Source: Acidobacteriota bacterium
GTDB taxonomy: Bacteria > Acidobacteriota > Terriglobia > Acidiferrales > UBA7541
NCBI GenBank assembly: GCA_013289665.1
Contig: JABCZN010000009.1
Span: 100,736 to 164,735 of the forward strand
DNA: 64,000 nucleotides
Reading direction: 5' to 3'
Shown piece after piece: positions 18,186 through 26,727 of this stretch. How positions within the stretch are numbered: the first letter of the stretch is position 1; every line of letters starts with the position of its first letter. The translations under genes were made by a program, and so were the position numbers. The notes beneath the pieces are model-generated. The model was not told the origin of the DNA. It did no database searches and saw only the letters and a list, made by a program, of their open reading frames with translations.

Positions 18186-18447
18186 TAGGCGGGTCTCCAG
18201 GAGAGATTGAGAGAAGAAAGAAAAAATCTAACGCCGAGACGCACCGGGCGCAGAGAATGCGCCGAGGACAGCAAGAGCCCATCCTTCCCAAAAAGCGCAA
18301 AGGGCAAGCAACCGAGCGCAAGAGCAGAACAACCCGGGAGCCCCAGGAGCGGCTGTGCCACGGGAGATGGCGTTCGGGAAGCTAGGATAGAAAAACCCGC
18401 ACCCCGAGAAAGGCAGGGTGCGGCACCCACGATTTTTTCTCTGATCG
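18186..18447. repeat. Repeats between sulfite reductase and siroheme genes
   Basis: CGCAGAG ladder, AGAGCCCATCC...GGGCAAGC unit (18270-18305), part of the CAGGAGCGGCTGTGCCAC family (18347), and a CCCGCACCCC...GGGTGCGG hairpin (18400-18424). No gene seen. Confidence 0.7.
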
Positions 18448-20247
18448 TCATGGACGGTCCTCGATGGAGTGAGGGACGCGATGGGCGGGGACGTCGCGGA
18501 CGGCGAATTCGGTTTGGGCGGCGGGTTGGCCGGAGAGGATGGCGCGGAGGCTTTCTGTGGAGTGGCGTGCCAGGAATTTTTGCAGCGGCTCGCCCTGATG
18601 GCGATGGGCGTGGAAGTCGGCCAGGAGGCGCGTGATGGCGTTGGGGACTTCGTCGGCGAGGCAGCGGTAGCCTACAGGGCGGGCGATGGCGGCGAATTGG
18701 CCTACGCTGCCGCCTAGGCAGAAGTAGTAGGCGTCGATCATCTTTCCGTCTTGCTTGATTTTTTTGCCTTCAATGCCGATGTCGGCGATCCAGTGCTGGC
18801 CGCAGGAGTTGGGGCAGCCGGTGATGTGGAGCTTGAGGTCTTCCTGGTAGCCGGGGAAACGCTCTTCGAGCTGCTCGGTCAACCAGCGGGCGTAGGATTT
18901 GGTTTCGGTGAGAGCGAGTTTGCAAAATTCGGAGCCGGTGCAGGCTACCGTGCCGCGGACGAAGGCGTTGGTTTCCACCGGGAGGCCGTTGGCAACGAGT
19001 TCCTGGACGACAGAGTTGACGCGGGATTCGGAAATGTTGATTAGGAGAAGATTCTGCATGAGCGTGGCGCGGAGATGGCCGTCGCCATGATGTTCGGCCA
19101 GATCCGCGGCTAGGCGGATTTGTGCGGGAGTGATGCGTCCGCGGATTACGCTGGCGCCAATGCTGAAGAGGCCGGGCTGCTTTTGCGGGATGACGCCCAG
19201 GTGGTCGCGATGGATGGAGGCGGGGAGTTGTTCGGGAGCGGAGGGATCGAGTTTGTAGCCTAGCTTAGATTCGATGGCGGCTAAGAAGGAGTCCGCGGTC
19301 CATCCGTGTTGGAGGAAAAGGAATTTCAAGCGGGCCTTTTCGCGGGATTGGCGGAGGACTTCGCTTTCACGGAAGACTTCGGCGATGGCGCGGGCTACGG
19401 GGAGGACTTGTTCCCAGCGGATGAAGGCGTTTAGTCTTGCGGCGAGATGGGGTTCGGTGGAGAGGCCACCTGCGATGCGGACGGAGAAGCCGACGCCGGA
19501 GGGGTGGTGGTCAGGGGCCGGCGACCCGTGACCCGAGGAAGAGGAAGAAAAGTCAAAACCCGCACCCTCAAAACCGGAGGGTACGGCACCCACGGATTTT
19601 CTGAGAGTGGCGGTGAAGGAGATGTCGTTGATTTCGGGGTAGGAGCACCAGTCGGGGCAGGCGGTTATGGTGATTTTGAATTTGCGCGGGAGATTGTAGA
19701 AGTCGGGATTGCCACCGAGTTCCTTATCCAAGGCAAGAGTTAGCGAGGAGACGTCGGCTAGTTCGTGGGAATGGATTCCCGCCAGGGGGCAGCCGGTTAT
19801 GTTGCGGGTTACGTCGCCGCAGGCGCCGGTGGTGCGGAGGCCTACCGACCAGAGGCGTTCGAGAAGTTCCGGGAGATTTTCGACGCGGATCCAATGGAGC
19901 TGAACGTTTTGGCGGACGGTGATGTCGGCTACGCCGTTGCCGAACTGGTCTGAGAGATCGGCGATGGCGCGGGCTTGTTCGCTGGTGAGGAGACCGTTGG
20001 GGATGCGAATGCGGACCATGAAGTAAGGGACGGCTTTGCCTTCACCGTTTTTGCCGCCGATTACGCCAACGCCGTCACCTTGGGTGTAAATGCCCCAGGG
20101 CCGGAAGTAGGTCCCCAGCCATTCGGGGGGAATGGAGTCGAAACCCTGGCGGGCGAATTGTCGGATTTCGTCGAGGTGGTCCCACGGATTTTTGGCGCGT
20201 TTCAGGCGCTCGACGCGCTGGGCTTTGGTTTCTTTTAAGTCGGGCAT
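18448..20247 (-). CDS. Ferredoxin-dependent sulfite/nitrite reductase
   Basis: 599 aa from the ATG at 20247. Two reductase half-domains; siroheme-[4Fe-4S] ligands near the C-terminus (CTGSEFC followed by TGCPNSCGQHW, the C-x5-C ... C-x3-C pattern). First half has GVADITVRQNVQLHW and GACGDVTRNITGCP. Reduces sulfite to sulfide (or nitrite to ammonia); linkage to siroheme genes, a YeiH exporter and a cysteine leader peptide favours sulfite. An insert of about 35 residues (GAVPSGFEGAGFDFSSS and onward) sits where homologues go from the first repeat directly to GFSVRIAGGLSTEP; it is repeat-derived. Confidence 0.93.
   Translation of the reverse strand: MPDLKETKAQRVERLKRAKNPWDHLDEIRQFARQGFDSIPPEWLGTYFRPWGIYTQGDGVGVIGGKNGEGKAVPYFMVRIRIPNGLLTSEQARAIADLSDQFGNGVADITVRQNVQLHWIRVENLPELLERLWSVGLRTTGACGDVTRNITGCPLAGIHSHELADVSSLTLALDKELGGNPDFYNLPRKFKITITACPDWCSYPEINDISFTATLRKSVGAVPSGFEGAGFDFSSSSSGHGSPAPDHHPSGVGFSVRIAGGLSTEPHLAARLNAFIRWEQVLPVARAIAEVFRESEVLRQSREKARLKFLFLQHGWTADSFLAAIESKLGYKLDPSAPEQLPASIHRDHLGVIPQKQPGLFSIGASVIRGRITPAQIRLAADLAEHHGDGHLRATLMQNLLLINISESRVNSVVQELVANGLPVETNAFVRGTVACTGSEFCKLALTETKSYARWLTEQLEERFPGYQEDLKLHITGCPNSCGQHWIADIGIEGKKIKQDGKMIDAYYFCLGGSVGQFAAIARPVGYRCLADEVPNAITRLLADFHAHRHQGEPLQKFLARHSTESLRAILSGQPAAQTEFAVRDVPAHRVPHSIEDRP
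19505..19595 (-). repeat. Composite palindromic repeat in frame inside the sulfite reductase gene
   Basis: A GGCCGGCGACCCGTGACCC unit (19516-19534) plus the CCGCACCCT...GGGTACGG hairpin (19560-19586). It is the same order of units as in the SUMT copy, with 28 identical bases (19541-19568). Confidence 0.88.
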
Positions 20248-20340
20248 TGGTGGTGATGTTCCCTTTCAATCGCAGCGAACCCGAGAGCACAGGCAACAGG
20301 TGCCTTTGCCACACTTGCCGGCCGCTGCTAGAAAAGCCTG

Positions 20341-20387
20341 AACAAAAACGAAAAGCCCACGTTGCCGGTGATCTGGCACGTGGGCTT
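20341..20387 (-). terminator. Leader terminator (attenuator) upstream of the sulfite reductase
   Basis: On the minus strand: AAGCCCACGTGCC, loop AGATCACC, GGCAACGTGGGCTT, then TTCGTTTTTG. That is 13 pairs with one bulge and a U-rich tail. It lies about 90 nt before the sulfite reductase start and 24 nt after the stop of a Cys-rich leader ORF, so it would end transcription inside the 5' leader. Confidence 0.8.
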
Positions 20388-20410
20388 CGAAGCTTAGAGT
20401 TCAAAAATAT

Positions 20411-20503
20411 CTAGATTCGAAAGCACCTCTGGCCAGATCTCAGCAGCCGACAGCAACAGCAGGCTACCGCGGCACGACAACAGATCTGGCGAGAATTCAT
20501 CAT
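20411..20503 (-). CDS. Cysteine-rich leader peptide (30 aa) of the sulfite reductase operon
   Basis: ATG ATG at 20503-20498, stop TAG at 20413-20411. Thirty residues, seven of them Cys: codons 8-9, 15-18 (four in a row) and 27; the middle reads ICCRAAVACCCCRLL. No Shine-Dalgarno is seen, and a -35/-10 pair places the transcript start within about 3 nt of the ATG, so it may be leaderless. It is followed by an intrinsic terminator and then a sulfur-assimilation gene. This fits ribosome-mediated attenuation sensing Cys-tRNA. Cys-rich regulatory ORFs are known upstream of sulfur genes in actinobacteria; none is familiar to me in this setting. Confidence 0.75.
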   Translation of the reverse strand: MMNSRQICCRAAVACCCCRLLRSGQRCFRI

Positions 20504-20512
20504 ATTCAAGAG

Positions 20513-20541
20513 AGGCTACGCGGTAAGGACAAGGATGTCAA
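20513..20541 (-). promoter_or_regulatory. Promoter of the sulfite reductase leader transcript
   Basis: TTGACA (20541-20536), 17-nt spacer, TAGCCT (20518-20513) on the minus strand. Predicted +1 near 20506-20503, at the leader ATG. Confidence 0.55.
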
Positions 20542-20784
20542 TCCGCGTGGCGGCTCAAATATTGGATGCAGTGGATTGGGGATTTAGATACATGGAGAGG
20601 AGGAGGATAACAATCAGCAGATGACCGATAGCAGGAGGCGGGTGGTCGTGCCTTTGCCTGCGGAGGGGTTGATTGGTTGGCTGGGCCCTTCCGTCCTGGC
20701 GAGGCACGTCGCGGCCGGGATCTCGGAATGAAAGCCTACCCCAACAGAGCCGGGCAAGCCCGGCCCCTAGAACGGATTACGAGA

Positions 20785-21618
20785 TTATTGCTGGGGTTTG
20801 GGGGCGGTGGCGGTGCCTGGCTTGGCGGCAGGCTTGGCTGCGCCGGAGGGTTTGGCAGCGGGCTTGGCGGGGGCGGCGGCAGCGCCGATTAGGGTGGCGG
20901 ATTTGATGATGTCGAGCTTGGGGTAGTGGGCGGCCAGGTATTTTTCACCGCCCTTGGTGATGTTTTCCTGGTCGTCTCCAGCGGCTGCGCCGTATTGGTC
21001 GTACAACAAGTCGACAACATTCATGCCATTACCATCCACAACCGCGAACGGAGCAAAACCCCCGGCGTCGAGAGATTGTGAAAGCTTCGGATTATCTCTG
21101 GAATTGTCCTGGAGATTGATGAACAGTTGCGTGGTCCGGGTGTTGGGGCCTGCGGTAGCAAAGACCAGAGTGCCACGCTTGTTCTTCTGGGTGACGGGAT
21201 CGTCCTTTATCGAAGCCTTTTCCCAGGCGGCGTTGACGGTGGGATCGGCGCTGAGGCCGAACTGGACGACGAAGTTCGGGATGACGCGGAAGAAGCGGGC
21301 GTTGTCGAAATAGTGGTGCTTGACGAGATTGTAGAAACGGTCGGCGCCGAGGGGAGCCCAGGCGCGGGTGACTGTGACTGTGAATTCACCACTGGCATGA
21401 TCGCGGTTTTCGGTAACAAATTTGACCTGGTAGGTTTCGGGGGCTTGGTCTTTTAGGAGGGCGGGTTTCAGGAGAGCGCGGTCGTAGGTGGGGGCGGCTG
21501 GTTTGGCGGCGGTGGTTGCGGTGGATTTGGGTTTGGTGGCAGGGGCTGGGGTTTGCGCGAGGGTGGGGATCGCGAGTGTGAGCGCGGCCAGGAGTTGCGC
21601 GCAGGTTTTCAGGTGCAT
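20785..21618 (-). CDS. Secreted cyclophilin-type peptidyl-prolyl isomerase
   Basis: 277 aa from the ATG at 21618. A signal peptide ends near TLAQTP (residue 22). Cyclophilin core at 60-230: TVTRAWAPLGADRFYNLVKHHYF, RFFRVIPNFVVQFG (catalytic Arg), TTQLFINLQDN, and FAPFAVVDGNGMNVVD. Flanked by low-complexity Ala/Pro/Lys tails. Probably a periplasmic folding catalyst. An in-house duplicated Pro-Ala-Lys tail at the C-terminus is notable but common in such proteins. Confidence 0.9.
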   Translation of the reverse strand: MHLKTCAQLLAALTLAIPTLAQTPAPATKPKSTATTAAKPAAPTYDRALLKPALLKDQAPETYQVKFVTENRDHASGEFTVTVTRAWAPLGADRFYNLVKHHYFDNARFFRVIPNFVVQFGLSADPTVNAAWEKASIKDDPVTQKNKRGTLVFATAGPNTRTTQLFINLQDNSRDNPKLSQSLDAGGFAPFAVVDGNGMNVVDLLYDQYGAAAGDDQENITKGGEKYLAAHYPKLDIIKSATLIGAAAAPAKPAAKPSGAAKPAAKPGTATAPKPQQ

Positions 21619-21925
21619 GGTTCGTCGGCCTCCGGTAAGTTTTGATGGGTGGTGATGGATGTTTGCGAGGATTAGTTTTGCATATTTTGGGGGGAAGAGG
21701 AAGGAACAGGGGAAAAAGAAAAAGATTTAGCACCGAGAACCGGGAGAGAGCGCACAGAGAAGAGGAAGAACGGAGTTTGGCGATGTCCGATGGCAAGAGC
21801 CCGCCCTTACAAACCAAGGGCACCCTCAAGGCCATCTGTTCCGTGGCGGAACGAAAAAAAAAACAAAGAGGGCGGCGCAAGGCCTGCCTCGGACAGGCAG
21901 GCCGCCCCTGGGTGTGCGTGGAGAA
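21619..21925. other. Intergenic repeats, no gene
   Basis: CGCACAGAG ladder near 21750, AGAGCCCGCCCTT...AAGGGCACCCTCAAG unit (21799-21830), and GGCCTGCCTCGGACAGGCAGGCCGCCCC hairpin (21881-21908). Confidence 0.6.
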
Positions 21926-23140
21926 TTATTTGTTCCGGTTGTGGCTTACTTGTTCGACTTCGGTTAGGACGCGCAGGGTGTTTTCGCCGAGAATTTTGCG
22001 GATGTCGGATTCGGAGTAGCCCTTTTTCAGGAGGGCGTCGGTGATTTGGGGAATGTGGGTGACGTCCTGCATGCCGAGGGGCATTACGGCGCCGTCGAAG
22101 TCGGAGCCGAGGCCTACGTGGTCGGCACCGACGATTTTTACGGCGTGGTCGATGTGGTCGACGATGACGGTCCAGTCCACTTTGGGGAGCTTGCCGGCTT
22201 GCATGAAGTCGCGGACGACTTGATCGCCGGTGGTTAGTTTGCAGGCTTCGTTGTCGCCGCAGCGTTTTTTGACTTCTTCGTTAATTTCCTTTTCCGCTTC
22301 GGGGTGGGCTTTTTCGTAATCGCGGAATTCCTGGCTTAGGAAGCCGACGTGATAGTTGATCTGAATTACGCCGCCATGTTTGGCGAGGTCGCGGATCATG
22401 TCGTCGGTCATGTTGCGGGGAGCCTGGCAGAGGGCACGGCAAGAAGAGTGCGAGCTGAAGATGGGGGCTTTGCTGGTTTCAAGCGCGTCGTAGAAGGTTT
22501 TGTCGGAGACGTGGGCGACGTCGACAATGATGCCGAGGCGATTCATTTCGCGGATTACGTCTTTGCCGAAGTCGGTCAGGCCGTTGTGGGCGGGCTTGTC
22601 GGTGGAGGAGTCGGCCCACTCGTTGTTGTCCATGTGGGTGAGGGTCATGTAGCGGACACCCAGGGCGGCGAAGGTACGGAGGACGGAGAGGTCGTTGCCC
22701 ATCATGTGGCCGCCTTCAACACCCATGAGGACGGCGATTTTGTGCTGCTTTTTGGCTTCGCGGATGTCAGCGGCGGAGGTGGCGAGCAGCAATTGGTCGG
22801 GATTTTTGCGGACAGTTTCGCGGACGGCGTCGATTTGATCGATGGCTTGCTTGACGGCATCGGGGCCTGTGATTTTGCTGGAGATCCAGATGGAGAAGAA
22901 GATGGCGGAGAGGCCGCCTTCTTTCATGCGAGGGATGTCTATGTTGCCGTCGTTATGGCGGACGGAGAGATCGAATCCGGGGTCGAGGAGGCGCTGGGTG
23001 GTGTCGTCGTGGGTGTCGATGACGATGGAAGTCGATTGGAGCCTTTTGGCTTGGTCGGAGATCGATTGGGTGGCGGCGAGGCTGGGCATGATTAAGAGTA
23101 GCAGAAGCGAGACGAAGAGAGATCCTGGTGGGCGATGCAT
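21926..23140 (-). CDS. Membrane dipeptidase (peptidase M19)
   Basis: 404 aa from the ATG at 23140. A signal peptide (residues 5-24, GSLFVSLLLLLIMPSLAATQ) indicates export. Renal-dipeptidase-like zinc enzyme: IDTHDDTTQRLLD supplies the first metal ligands, GVEGGHMMGNDLSVLRTF the bridging Glu, then DVAHVSDKTFYD and FSSHSSCRAL, and GLGSDFDGAV near the C-terminus. Cleaves dipeptides; natural substrate not clear from sequence. Confidence 0.93.
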   Translation of the reverse strand: MHRPPGSLFVSLLLLLIMPSLAATQSISDQAKRLQSTSIVIDTHDDTTQRLLDPGFDLSVRHNDGNIDIPRMKEGGLSAIFFSIWISSKITGPDAVKQAIDQIDAVRETVRKNPDQLLLATSAADIREAKKQHKIAVLMGVEGGHMMGNDLSVLRTFAALGVRYMTLTHMDNNEWADSSTDKPAHNGLTDFGKDVIREMNRLGIIVDVAHVSDKTFYDALETSKAPIFSSHSSCRALCQAPRNMTDDMIRDLAKHGGVIQINYHVGFLSQEFRDYEKAHPEAEKEINEEVKKRCGDNEACKLTTGDQVVRDFMQAGKLPKVDWTVIVDHIDHAVKIVGADHVGLGSDFDGAVMPLGMQDVTHIPQITDALLKKGYSESDIRKILGENTLRVLTEVEQVSHNRNK

Positions 23141-23426
23141 GGGGCTCCTTTGGAATTTGGAATTAGTAGAGTAGCAGAAGCGTTAAGGGTTGAAAGTTCG
23201 AAGTTGAAGCAGGGAGATTAAGGATAACGCTCGGACGCCCCGACCGGGTCGGGGTGAACCCCGGACGCCCGGGATTCGCAGCGAAGGGGAAGAGCAGGAA
23301 TTGGCTGCTGTGGGAGCATCAGAGCCCACCCTTTCGGAGACACCGCAAGCGTTGGGGCGCCCTCAAGCGCATGGATCCGCTCACGTGTAGACATGAGCGG
23401 AAGCGCACAGGCTAGAGCCTCTGCTC
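23141..23426. repeat. Intergenic repeats
   Basis: CGCCCCGACCGGGTCGGGG unit (23235-23255), AGAGCCCACCCTTTCGG...GCGCCCTCAAG unit (23329-23369) and GCACAGGCTAGAGCCTCTGC imperfect hairpin (23405-23425). Confidence 0.7.
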
Positions 23427-24176
23427 CTAGCCGAGGAGCCAGCCGACGAGGGATTGTTTCCAGGCTTCGCGGTTTACTTCGGCTATCGATTCGGTCAGGG
23501 GGATGGCTTTGGGGCAGGCTTGGACGCAATTTTGGACGTTGGCGCATTCTTCGATGCCGCCTTCGCCCTGGAGGGCCCGGATGCGCTCCTTGGCGTGCAT
23601 GGCGCCAGTGGGGTGCATATTGAAGAGGCGGACCTGGCTGATGATGGCGGCGCCAACGAAATTGTTGCCGGAGTTTACTTGCGGGCAGACTTCGAGGCAG
23701 AGGCCGCAGGTCATGCAGCGGGAGAGCGGGTAACCTTTTTCCTGGATTTCAGGGGCAACGCGGGGACCTTCGCCGAGGCTGTAGGTGCCGTCAATGGGGA
23801 TCCAGGCTTTTACGCGCTGGAGGGAATCGAACATGAACTGGCGATTGACAGCGAGGTCGCGAACGATCGGGAACTTGGTCATCGGCTCGATGGTGATTGG
23901 TTGCGTGAGCTGATCGACGAGGGCAGAGCAGGCCATTTTGACTTTGCCGTTGATGACCATGGCGCAGGAGCCGCAGACTTCTTCAAGGCAGTTGGAGTCG
24001 TAGGAGACGGGAGTGGTTTTTTTGCCGTCGCGGGTGACGGGATTTTCGGCGATGTCACGGAGGCAGATGATGATGTTCATGGAGGGGCGCCAGCGGAGGG
24101 AAAATTCTTCCCAGTGGGCGGGTTGGCCCGGGGAGGATTGGCGTTTGATTTTGAGTATTACTTTTTTTTCGGCCAT
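23427..24176 (-). CDS. sdhB: Succinate dehydrogenase iron-sulfur subunit
   Basis: 249 aa from the ATG at 24176. [2Fe-2S] ligands CLEEVCGSCAMVINGKVKMAC region (about residues 62-82); second cluster region CMTCGLCLEVCPQ (near 156) and third CANVQNCVQACPK (near 212). Transfers electrons from FAD in SdhA to quinone. Last gene of sdhCAB; an intergenic hairpin separates it from sdhA. Confidence 0.95.
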   Translation of the reverse strand: MAEKKVILKIKRQSSPGQPAHWEEFSLRWRPSMNIIICLRDIAENPVTRDGKKTTPVSYDSNCLEEVCGSCAMVINGKVKMACSALVDQLTQPITIEPMTKFPIVRDLAVNRQFMFDSLQRVKAWIPIDGTYSLGEGPRVAPEIQEKGYPLSRCMTCGLCLEVCPQVNSGNNFVGAAIISQVRLFNMHPTGAMHAKERIRALQGEGGIEECANVQNCVQACPKAIPLTESIAEVNREAWKQSLVGWLLG

Positions 24177-24249
24177 GAGTCCTCGGTCAGGAAATAATCA
24201 GCAATCTGCAAAACGCGATCATCGAACAGATAACAGCGATCAGGAAACG

Positions 24250-24285
24250 GGCTTGGGCGGGGCAAGCCCCGCCCCTAGAAAAGCA
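24250..24285. repeat. GGGCGGGGC-AA-GCCCCGCCC palindrome between sdhA and sdhB
   Basis: Perfect 9-bp stem with CCCCTAG tail, at about 24254-24273. It lies inside the operon and could stabilise or process the mRNA (inference). Confidence 0.75.
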
Positions 24286-24292
24286 AAGAATT

Positions 24293-26077
24293 CTATTTCG
24301 CGGCGTCGTATTTGCGGACGCGCGGGGGAATTAGCGAGATGTCGACCGGCTCGTAAGTTAGTTGGATATCGCCATTTTTGAATTTGGCGCGGGTGGTTTT
24401 GAGCCAGTTGGCATCGTCGCGTTCCGGGAAATCTGGTTTGTAGTGGGCGCCGCGGGATTCGTTGCGGGCGAGGGCGCCCAGAGTGACCACGCGGGCGAGG
24501 AGGAGCATGTTTTCGAGTTCGCGCGCGAAGTTCAGGGTTTGATTGGACCACCTGGTGCGGTCGCTCAGATTGATTTTGCGATAGCGGGTTTGGAGGGCGC
24601 GAAGCTGGCTGTCGGCTAGTTCGAGATTTTTGTTGATGCGAGTTACGGTGACGTGCTCGGTCATGATCTCGCCCATTTCCTTCCAGATGGTCATGGGGTT
24701 TTCGGCGCCGTCTTGACTGAGGAGGGCCTGGTTTTTTTCGTCCTGGCGTTTCTTTTCGCTGTCGAAGATGGTGGAGGGAACGGAGGCAGTTCCCTTCTCG
24801 AGATTGTTGGAGTATTTAACCGCGGCAGTGCCTGCGATACCGCCGCCAAAGATGCAGCTGACTAACGAGTTAGCGCCGAGACGATTGGCGCCGTGATACT
24901 GGTATTCACATTCGCCGGCGGCGTAGATGCCGGGCACATTGGTGGCTTGATCTACCGCATTGATCCAGATGCCGCCCATGGTGTAGTGCATGCCGGGAAA
25001 AACTTTCATGGGTTCTTTGCGGGGATCCACGCCGCAGAATTTTTCGTAGATTTCGAGGATGCCTTCGAGCTTGCGGTCGAGAGTTTCGCTGTCTATATGG
25101 GAGACGTCGAGATAGACGGCGGCCTGGCCGTTGATGCCGAGTTTTTCCTGATAGACGATGCGGTGGATGGCGCGCGTGGCGATGTCGCGCGGAACGAGAT
25201 TACCGTATTTCGGATACCACTCTTCGAGGAAGTAGAAGCGCTCGCTTTCGGGAATAGATTTTGCGGGGCGAGTATCGTTTGGATTGCGCGGAACCCAGAC
25301 GCGGCCACCTTCGCCGCGGGCGGACTCGCTCATCAGGCGGAGCTTGTCCTCGCCGGGGATGGAAGTCGGGTGTACCTGGATGAATTCGCCGTTGGCGTAA
25401 TCCACGCCCTGCTGGAACAGAGCCGCTTGCGCGGAGCCGGTGCAGACGACGGAGTTGGTGGAGCGGCCGAAGATGGCGCCGATGCCGCCGGTGCAGAAGA
25501 TGACCGCGTCGGCGGGGAAGATTTTGACTTCCATGGAGCGGAGATCCATGGCGGAGATGCCGCGGCAGACGCCGGCGTCGTCGAGGACGGCGGAGAGAAA
25601 GGTGAAGCCTTCGAACTTTTTTACTTTGCCTTCGGATTCGTGGCGGCGGACCTGCTCGTCGAGGGCGTAGAGAAGTTGCTGGCCGGTGGTGGCGCCAGCG
25701 AAAGCGGTGCGGTGATAGAGAGTGCCGCCGAAGCGGCGATAGTCGAGGAGGCCTTCAGGCGTGCGGTTGAACATGACGCCCATGCGATCGAGGAGATCGA
25801 TGATGTTGGGGGCTTCGTCGCACATACGTTTGACGAGAGGTTGATTGGCGAGGAAATCGCCGCCGTAGATAGTGTCGTCGAGATGCTTGGCAGTGGTGTC
25901 GCCTTCGCCCTTTTGATTTTTTGCGGCGTTGATGCCGCCCTGCGCGCAGACGGAATGGGAACGCTTCACAGGAACGATGGAGAAAAGATCGACCGGGAGG
26001 CCAGATTCGGCGACACGGATTGTGGCCATGAGTCCGGCCAGACCACCACCAACGACGATGATTTTAGGTTGTGTCAT
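24293..26077 (-). CDS. sdhA: Succinate dehydrogenase flavoprotein subunit
   Basis: 594 aa from the ATG at 26077. FAD-binding VVGGGLAGLMATIRVAE; covalent-flavin His region RSHSVCAQGGINAA; active-site segments HPTSIPGEDKLRLMSESARGEGG and MHYTMGGIWI; GANRLGANSLVSCIFGG near the end of the FAD domain. Succinate to fumarate. Its start overlaps the sdhC stop by 4 nt (ATGA). The layout C-A-B, with one membrane subunit gene, fits the B. subtilis/epsilon-type complex. Confidence 0.96.
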   Translation of the reverse strand: MTQPKIIVVGGGLAGLMATIRVAESGLPVDLFSIVPVKRSHSVCAQGGINAAKNQKGEGDTTAKHLDDTIYGGDFLANQPLVKRMCDEAPNIIDLLDRMGVMFNRTPEGLLDYRRFGGTLYHRTAFAGATTGQQLLYALDEQVRRHESEGKVKKFEGFTFLSAVLDDAGVCRGISAMDLRSMEVKIFPADAVIFCTGGIGAIFGRSTNSVVCTGSAQAALFQQGVDYANGEFIQVHPTSIPGEDKLRLMSESARGEGGRVWVPRNPNDTRPAKSIPESERFYFLEEWYPKYGNLVPRDIATRAIHRIVYQEKLGINGQAAVYLDVSHIDSETLDRKLEGILEIYEKFCGVDPRKEPMKVFPGMHYTMGGIWINAVDQATNVPGIYAAGECEYQYHGANRLGANSLVSCIFGGGIAGTAAVKYSNNLEKGTASVPSTIFDSEKKRQDEKNQALLSQDGAENPMTIWKEMGEIMTEHVTVTRINKNLELADSQLRALQTRYRKINLSDRTRWSNQTLNFARELENMLLLARVVTLGALARNESRGAHYKPDFPERDDANWLKTTRAKFKNGDIQLTYEPVDISLIPPRVRKYDAAK

Positions 26078-26727
26078 TTTTGCCAGTAGTAAGAAAAGGG
26101 ATGCCAGTCGAGGCGGAAGCTGATGAGAATCAGAACGCCGACGAGGCTGAAGGTGAACGCGACGACAAAGCCCAGTTGACCGGCGGCACGCTGGGCCTTG
26201 ACGGTGGCTGCCAACCCCCATTTGCACAGAAAATTCCAGATGCCGATGCCCAGATGGAAAGAGGAAGCGAGAACGCCGATGGCGGTGAAGAGGAGGAAGT
26301 AGGGATTGGTGAAAAATTGTTCGACTTCGGCATAGGTGGATTTGCCGTGAGTGAGCCAGCGCTGGGTGTAGAGATGCCAGGCGATGTAGGCGAAGGCTAT
26401 CAGGCCGGTGTAACGCTGGGTGGTGTAGAGCCAGTTCCCTACCCAGGGGTAGGAGGAGATGTTGGATTTGCCGCGTATCCATATATAGATGCCGTAGCCC
26501 GCGTGGTAGAGCATGGGGAGGAAGATAAAGGCCCATTCGACCAAGGGACGGAAGGGGATGGTCTGGAGGTCGCGGGAGACTTCGTCATATTTTGCGGCCG
26601 AGACGAGGGCGGCGCTGTTGGACCAGAAATGTTCGGCGAGGAAAGCGCCAACGGGAACGATTCCGGACAGCGAATGAAGTTTTCTTAGAAGATAATTTGT
26701 ATCAGGCCGGGTTGCCGTGGAAGACAT
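26074..26727 (-). CDS. sdhC: Succinate dehydrogenase cytochrome b subunit
   Basis: 217 aa from the ATG at 26727; longer upstream reading is not needed. Five membrane helices, with conserved His residues in RKLHSLSGIVPVGAFLAEH, MLYHAGYGIY, YIAWHLYTQRW and SSFHLGIGIW, the haem b ligands of single-subunit (type B) SdhC. Anchors SdhAB and reduces quinone. First gene of sdhCAB. Confidence 0.93.
   Translation of the reverse strand: MSSTATRPDTNYLLRKLHSLSGIVPVGAFLAEHFWSNSAALVSAAKYDEVSRDLQTIPFRPLVEWAFIFLPMLYHAGYGIYIWIRGKSNISSYPWVGNWLYTTQRYTGLIAFAYIAWHLYTQRWLTHGKSTYAEVEQFFTNPYFLLFTAIGVLASSFHLGIGIWNFLCKWGLAATVKAQRAAGQLGFVVAFTFSLVGVLILISFRLDWHPFSYYWQK

Noticed and set aside
20341..20541. Cobalamin or SAM riboswitch in the sulfite reductase leader
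   Set aside because: No conserved riboswitch core could be recognised, whereas a Cys-run ORF plus terminator explains the structure.
24893..26089. 398-aa plus-strand ORF opposite sdhA
   Set aside because: Antisense to a well-defined sdhA; composition (Asp/Gly/Val-rich) is that of a shadow frame.
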